NCBI GenBank assembly: GCA_003024985.2
Contig: PXIH01S0054197.1
Direction: 5' to 3' (one strand)
Length of the DNA: 10,567 nt
Origin: Euperipatoides rowelli
Lineage: Eukaryota > Onychophora > Udeonychophora > Euonychophora > Peripatopsidae
Shown here: positions 6,905 to 10,567 of the stretch, in pieces
Numbering within the stretch: position 1 is the stretch's first letter
Layout: each line of letters starts with the position of its first letter
Translations under genes and position numbers: made by a program
The notes under the pieces: generated by a model
The model's database searches: none
The model's input: the letters and a program-made list of their open reading frames with translations, nothing else
What the model was told of the DNA's origin: nothing

Positions 6905-7369
6905 CATTTTACAAATAAAAATGTAAATAGATGATCTTCTGAGATCCTCCATTGCCGACATCATTTCTAAACAATTCCAATATTCAACTTTTCAAAACTT
7001 CTTTCTATCAGATTGTTGAAAGAATGCACTTCTAAAGCCATCCTTAACACAGTTTGTGATTTTATCTACAGTAATTAATTTCTCAACCGCTGTTTATCTG
7101 TCCATTCTTCGCGCTCCAGTTTGTGCATCAGGCATTGGCTTTACTAACTAAAGTAGAAATAGAAGATGAACTTTCCACAAGTTGATCCGTATTTCTGTGC
7201 AAATCTCATCTCCTAATTTTCTCTGCTCTTCACCTAGTAGCTACTTTGTCTCTACGAATGATGTCCTCAACTGACCAGCAACTATTTGTATAGTTTTAAG
7301 AGTATATTTCTTTTACAGATTTTTCATCTTGTTAAGTCCAGATCAGACCAGGTTTAATTTTTGTTATTT
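6905..7369. other. Unassigned stretch, possibly a continuation of a coding relic
   Basis: Around 6932-7018 one plus frame is open for about 29 codons (DDLLRSSIADIISKQF and on, ending TGA). After that all frames are broken. TTCTTTTACAG at 7309-7319 resembles a splice acceptor. Nothing was identified. Confidence 0.3.
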
Positions 7370-7510
7370 TTATGCAATGTAGAAATAATCATTAGATTAG
7401 GATTAGATTTGTTTAGATTACTTTTTATAACAAGTAAAAATAATCATCAATTAAGTTTATTCATATTAGCAGATTAGATTTTATGTAATGTAAAAATAAT
7501 CACTAATAGC
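7370..7510. repeat. Degenerate tandem repeat, spacing 55-56 bp, about 2.5 copies
   Basis: The core TA(G/A)AAATAATCA recurs at 7380, 7435 and 7491. Copies one and three are preceded by TATG(C/T)AATG, and AGATTAGATT stretches occur between the cores (7401-7411 and 7461-7470). Copies are diverged, with period differing by one base. No function is evident. Confidence 0.6.
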
Positions 7511-8878
7511 TTTATCCGATAGTTATAAGTCATAGCAAATTTCAGATAATGTTTTTTTTTTATTTTTTTCAATTTATATTTAACCGCTCATTACTAATAT
7601 TTATTTTCATCATATCTATGAGAAAAATTTTAAGTCCAGCAAGTAGATTTTCCTCAAAAATAAGATAGATAATTTTTATTGTTCATGTATGTTATCCAGG
7701 TTTAGTTAAGAAGCCTCCAGGCTCAGTTCACTGTACTACTGTTTAAATCATTTTGTAAAAGAGAAAACCTTTTTTTTTAAAGCGTAACCAATTGTGAATT
7801 AGTCAAAATTAATTTGTTACATTTTGTTTTAAATCTTTTGAGATAACTTATTTAGCCAATTGTATTTAAAATTATAAACGCTTGTGAACTATATCATTTG
7901 CTTAAACTTAAAGTTCCGAAATCTTTACTGTGGTCACAATCGCAACACAAAAAATATAATTAAATACATTTTATTTCAGAGATTTAAATATAAAAACATA
8001 GTTGGTCATATGTATTGTTTCAGCATTTTTATTTAACCAGATGATTATTACAAATGCCTTTAAGATACCTTATCTAAACAGTCATGAACAAGTGGGCATC
8101 GGTAGATTAATTTCTCTATTAATCAAGCAGTGAGGCCCACTTCCACCAAGTTGTATTGCGGCCTTCTTTGAAGTATTTCTGTCATTTTCCTTTTCAGATC
8201 AAATAGTTTAGGAACCAAAAAATATATTTTTAATGGCTGATCAGCATATTTTATTTCACGTTTATACCACTACTATTCCTGCATAAGTAATGTAAGCTAA
8301 CTAATGCATAAAAACTGTTAGACAGGATTAGATAAGAAATATAGTAATATATAAATATAGTAATAATCTTTTCATCCCTTCTCAATACATAGCTATAGCC
8401 TGAAATAGCTCTCTCTGTTTAAGAAGATGAGAGTGCAATTTTCAAATGTACCAGAGTCAGTAACACCAGTGTTGTCTCTAGACATAAATCTTAGGATCAG
8501 TTACAGCTGAGGACACAAGAAATTGTAAAATGATAGACAATGAATCCAAGCTGCCATAATCCCTGTGGTGTTGCCGGACGTCAATCATGGGACTCATTAC
8601 GATTGGTGTGTCTATTTTTTCTTCTCAACAAAAAGAGACTGCATAAACCCCACACACACAATAGTTATTCCAAATTAGTAACATATAAAAATTAAAAGTA
8701 CCCAGACACTCACCTATTTCATTAGTATAAACCCCAAATTTATTCTATACACTATTTTAAGAGAGGGATCAAATATTCACTTATGCAGCAATATAATGAA
8801 GATAGTATCTCAATAGTAATAGAATTTGCGTCTTGTAACAAGCAAGTATGTGCCCCAGCCAATAAGAATACAACATAT
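7511..8878. other. A+T-rich stretch, no gene seen
   Basis: Stops are dense on both strands. Acceptor-like tracts occur (TTTTATTTCAG ending 7979, CCTTTTCAG ending 8197) but without open sequence of interest behind them. ATATAGTAAT is repeated at 8339 and 8357. The nested hairpin at 8090-8142 is listed separately. Confidence 0.55.
8090..8142. repeat. Nested short inverted repeat
   Basis: Outer stem AAGTGGGC (8090-8097) with GCCCACTT (8135-8142), both exact. Inner stem GATTAAT (8105-8111) with ATTAATC (8118-8124) around a 6-base loop. The internal sides are unequal (7 and 10 bases). It could be a small structured element or chance in A+T-rich DNA, although the G+C-containing outer stem is less expected. 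Confidence 0.5.
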
Positions 8879-9066
8879 AGAAAGATAGATAGAGAGGGAA
8901 AGACAGACAAATATATAAATAGAGATAGATAGATAGAGATAGATAGATATAGATAGATAGATATAGATAGATAGAGATAGACAGATGGGTGGATGGATGA
9001 CTGAATGGACATACGGAGGGAGGGAAGGGGGTCAGTCAATTGGGAGGACAGACAGATTGATGGATT
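8879..9066. repeat. GATA/GACA/GGAT compound microsatellite with a 14-bp higher-order unit
   Basis: Starts with imperfect GATA and GACA units, becomes a regular GATA array at 8921-8980, then shifts to GGAT, GGGA and GACA units to about 9066. Within the regular part, four consecutive 14-mers can be aligned: AGAGATAGATAGAT twice (8921-8948), then ATAGATAGATAGAT (8949-8962) and ATAGATAGATAGAG (8963-8976). The long minus-strand open frame over this array, rich in Tyr-Leu-Ser-Ile, is only the array's low-complexity reading. Confidence 0.9.
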
Positions 9067-9681
9067 GAAAATGATTGTCAACTATTTGAGTAAATTTAAA
9101 AAAAATTGATTTTAGCCAAGTTGCCATGGTTTCAGTACCTGGTCACAGTGTGCTTGTGTATATACAGTCCCACTGTCAGGTGTTCGTTTCTTGGTGCAGC
9201 CCTGGTGTGGAAAATAAGACATTTTCTTTCACTATTAGTCTGTATAAGGGAATTTCTTTTTGCAGATCAAGTGAAAACAGTTGGATATCTTGAGGATTAT
9301 TGAAAGACAAAGGCAGATATATGACATAGACAAGACATGCTTGTGCACAATGCAAAATAATAACAATTGTATATACAGTAGTGTTAAATGAAGCTCATTT
9401 TATCCTCTAGGTGAAATATATTCTTAGAATAGAGTTCATCATGATATCCTCAGGGCTGCATGAAGTAATTGTCTGATATTTTCTCTTTCTCAAAAATATA
9501 TTGACAAGATGTCATTTTACTGGTCAAGTTTGAGATGTTTGAAATTTAAATAAAATATTAAAAGAATTAAAAGGCTCAATACTAGCTAGAATTAAATCAT
9601 TTGAAAGACCTAATTGACTTTCTATCTTATTGCTCACTAGTTTAATGTGAAGTCTGGTGGAATTGTTTAAAATTAAATCTG
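9067..9681. other. A+T-rich stretch, no gene supported
   Basis: A plus-strand frame is open from about 9106 to the TGA at 9301-9303 but has no ATG start and no recognisable motif. Inside it, TTTCTTTTTGCAG ending at 9265 is a good-looking splice acceptor, and the following 36 bases read QVKTVGYLEDY then stop in one phase, which would fit a very short last exon. No AATAAA lies within the next 100 bases, so I do not call an exon. Confidence 0.45.
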
Positions 9682-9697
9682 AAAAAAAAAAAAAAAA
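9682..9697. repeat. A16 homopolymer
   Basis: Sixteen A after TTAAATCTG. It could be the tail of a retroposed copy, but the upstream sequence shows no RT, tRNA-like A/B boxes or polyadenylation signal at the usual distance, so its origin is open. Confidence 0.85.
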
Positions 9698-9750
9698 GAT
9701 CAAAAATCAATACAGTAAGTAAGACCCTCAGGACAAAAAATTGTCTAAAA

Positions 9751-9789
9751 TGAGTGATAAAGAATCCTAAGAAGATTGTTTATCACTCA
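9751..9789. repeat. Perfect 11-bp stem hairpin
   Basis: TGAGTGATAAA (9751-9761) and TTTATCACTCA (9779-9789) are exact inverted copies with a 17-base loop. Just upstream, GACAA-AAAA-TTGTC (9732-9745) forms a smaller one. Confidence 0.7.
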
Positions 9790-10259
9790 AAGTTTTATAC
9801 CTCATCTTCATGATTAGATAAGTAAACTTAATCCTGACTGATTATAAAACTTGATAAAATAAAAATAATATCAATAAAATACCAAAATATGAAAATCTTC
9901 CAATTTTATTTAAAAATAATAATTTATTCTGTTATATATTATTTTTGTATAGTTTTGATGAAATAAGACTATTTTCAAGGTCAAATAGGAACAATATACA
10001 TGAATTAATCCATTACTGTCTAACATATCTTTGTTTGGTTCTTAATATTGTTTCTATAATACAGTTCCTAATTTTTATAAAAAAAAAAAGAAGTTTATTT
10101 GAATTAACCAAAAGTTGCCTATATTTCTAAAGTATTAATTTTTTTAAAAAATTTACTAACCATCCTCATCTGTCATTCATAATATTAAAATATCAAGTCA
10201 ATTCTAAACTCATTGTTATTCCTGAATTCTTTATTAAATCAAGCAAATGTCTTTATGAG
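9790..10259. other. A+T-rich stretch, no gene seen
   Basis: Very A+T-rich with A and T runs. A short plus-strand open frame at about 9945-10130 ends in Lys- and Phe-rich low-complexity residues and has no motif, so it is not called. Confidence 0.55.
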
Positions 10260-10276
10260 TCTCATCTTTTTTGCAG

Positions 10277-10370
10277 ATGTTAAACACTGTGTTAAACCAA
10301 GTGTCTTTTGTGTACATTCTCATTACTAAAGTGATGGCTTAACATAATAAAAGTTCAATGCATCAATAAA
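10277..10370 (+). other. Possible last exon and 3' untranslated region
   Basis: TCTCATCTTTTTTGCAG ending at 10276 is a textbook 3' splice acceptor with a pyrimidine tract. After it, one phase reads VKHCVKPSVFCVHSHY then TAA, and another reads MLNTVLNQVSFVYILITKVM, then Ala and TAA. The first looks more like a protein end but neither is recognised. AATAAA follows at 10346-10351 and 10365-10370, in the order acceptor, short open sequence, stop, polyadenylation signal expected of a terminal exon. No matching upstream exon is identified, and AATAAA is common in such A+T-rich DNA. Confidence 0.25.
10365..10370 (+). promoter_or_regulatory. Candidate polyadenylation signal AATAAA
   Basis: Canonical hexamer, 19 bases after another at 10346-10351. 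It is followed within 40 bases by a T/G-containing stretch (TATTGTTGAAATGTTTAG), which could serve as the downstream element. It depends on the terminal-exon reading being right. Confidence 0.25.
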
Positions 10371-10567
10371 GTATTGTTGAAATGTTTAGTCAGTCTGAAA
10401 GCTAAAGCACACAAAGCATTTCAGCTTTATTTGCTGCTATATGATTGTCAAAATTACATTTCTTCTCAGATTTAAGGCTTAATTTTCTAACTTGAAAATT
10501 ACAATAATTTGAAACAGTAAATATAATTGGTGAATGCAAATTTTTATTAATAAATTATTTAAATTTA
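10371..10567. other. A+T-rich window end, nothing identified
   Basis: No open frame or repeat of note. AAAGCT (10398-10403) and AGCTTT (10423-10428) are short inverted copies. Confidence 0.5.

Noticed and set aside
7381-7425. Telomere-like GATTAGGATTAG
   Set aside because: Only two imperfect units inside a diverged 55-56-bp-spaced repeat, not a TTAGGG array.
8752-9081. 109-codon minus-strand open frame rich in Tyr, Leu, Ser and Ile
   Set aside because: It is the low-complexity translation of the GATA microsatellite, with no protein features outside the array.
9106-9303. 65-codon plus-strand open frame
   Set aside because: No ATG start, no motif, and it spans a splice-acceptor-like tract, so it does not read as one exon.
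9945-10130. 61-codon plus-strand open frame
   Set aside because: A+T-driven composition (Ile, Leu, Phe, Lys), no motif, and no similarity that I recognise.
1-10567. CRISPR array, bacterial operon, or rRNA/tRNA genes
   Set aside because: No regular repeat-spacer pattern, no ribosome-binding-site-led gene string, and no cloverleaf or rRNA core sequence seen. All signals are those of animal nuclear DNA.

Overview
This is an A+T-rich (about 70% by eye), intron- or intergenic-type stretch of an animal nuclear genome. I find no intact gene. The evidence for a eukaryote and metazoan is a non-LTR retrotransposon fragment, hAT-style transposon ends, GATA microsatellites, many homopolymer runs, splice-acceptor-like and AATAAA-like signals, and a decayed copy of a multi-copy protein family that I know from molluscs, cnidarians and other invertebrates. 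A mollusc or other lophotrochozoan is my best guess, held with low confidence.

Layout. 1-165 (minus strand): piece of a LINE reverse transcriptase cut by the window edge. 166-1016: A+T-rich DNA with an (ATT)n tract and a 15-G run. 1017-1141: probable 125-bp non-autonomous hAT-like element. 1201-3365: the most striking structure, a 2.2-kb palindromic composite. Its long outer arms (1201-1768 and 2789-3365) enclose two tandem copies (1491-2359 and 2361-3079) of a module that is itself a foldback. A 27-bp hAT-like terminal inverted repeat (1422-1448 / 3122-3148) sits inside the outer arms, and an undetermined base lies exactly at the junction of the two modules. 3366-4445: degenerate DNA with a G+C-rich patch and an unassigned 95-codon ORF. 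4446-4637: 192-bp element with 40-bp inverted ends. 5109-6242: pseudogene of an invertebrate protein family, with at least eight stops and two frame changes. The order of its acidic motifs suggests to me a FEN/PIN-like nuclease core, with the catalytic Glu position changed to Lys. 6243-7369: non-coding or unrecognised relic sequence. 7370-7510: 55-56-bp-spaced repeats. 8879-9066: GATA/GACA/GGAT microsatellite with a 14-bp higher-order unit. 9067-10567: A+T-rich, with a poly-A tract, a perfect hairpin, and near the right end a possible last exon followed by AATAAA signals.

The parts do not form a pathway. The window reads as a graveyard of mobile elements and gene relics. The items most worth following are the composite foldback element, with the question of whether its tandem structure is real or an assembly join, and the nuclease-like pseudogene family.
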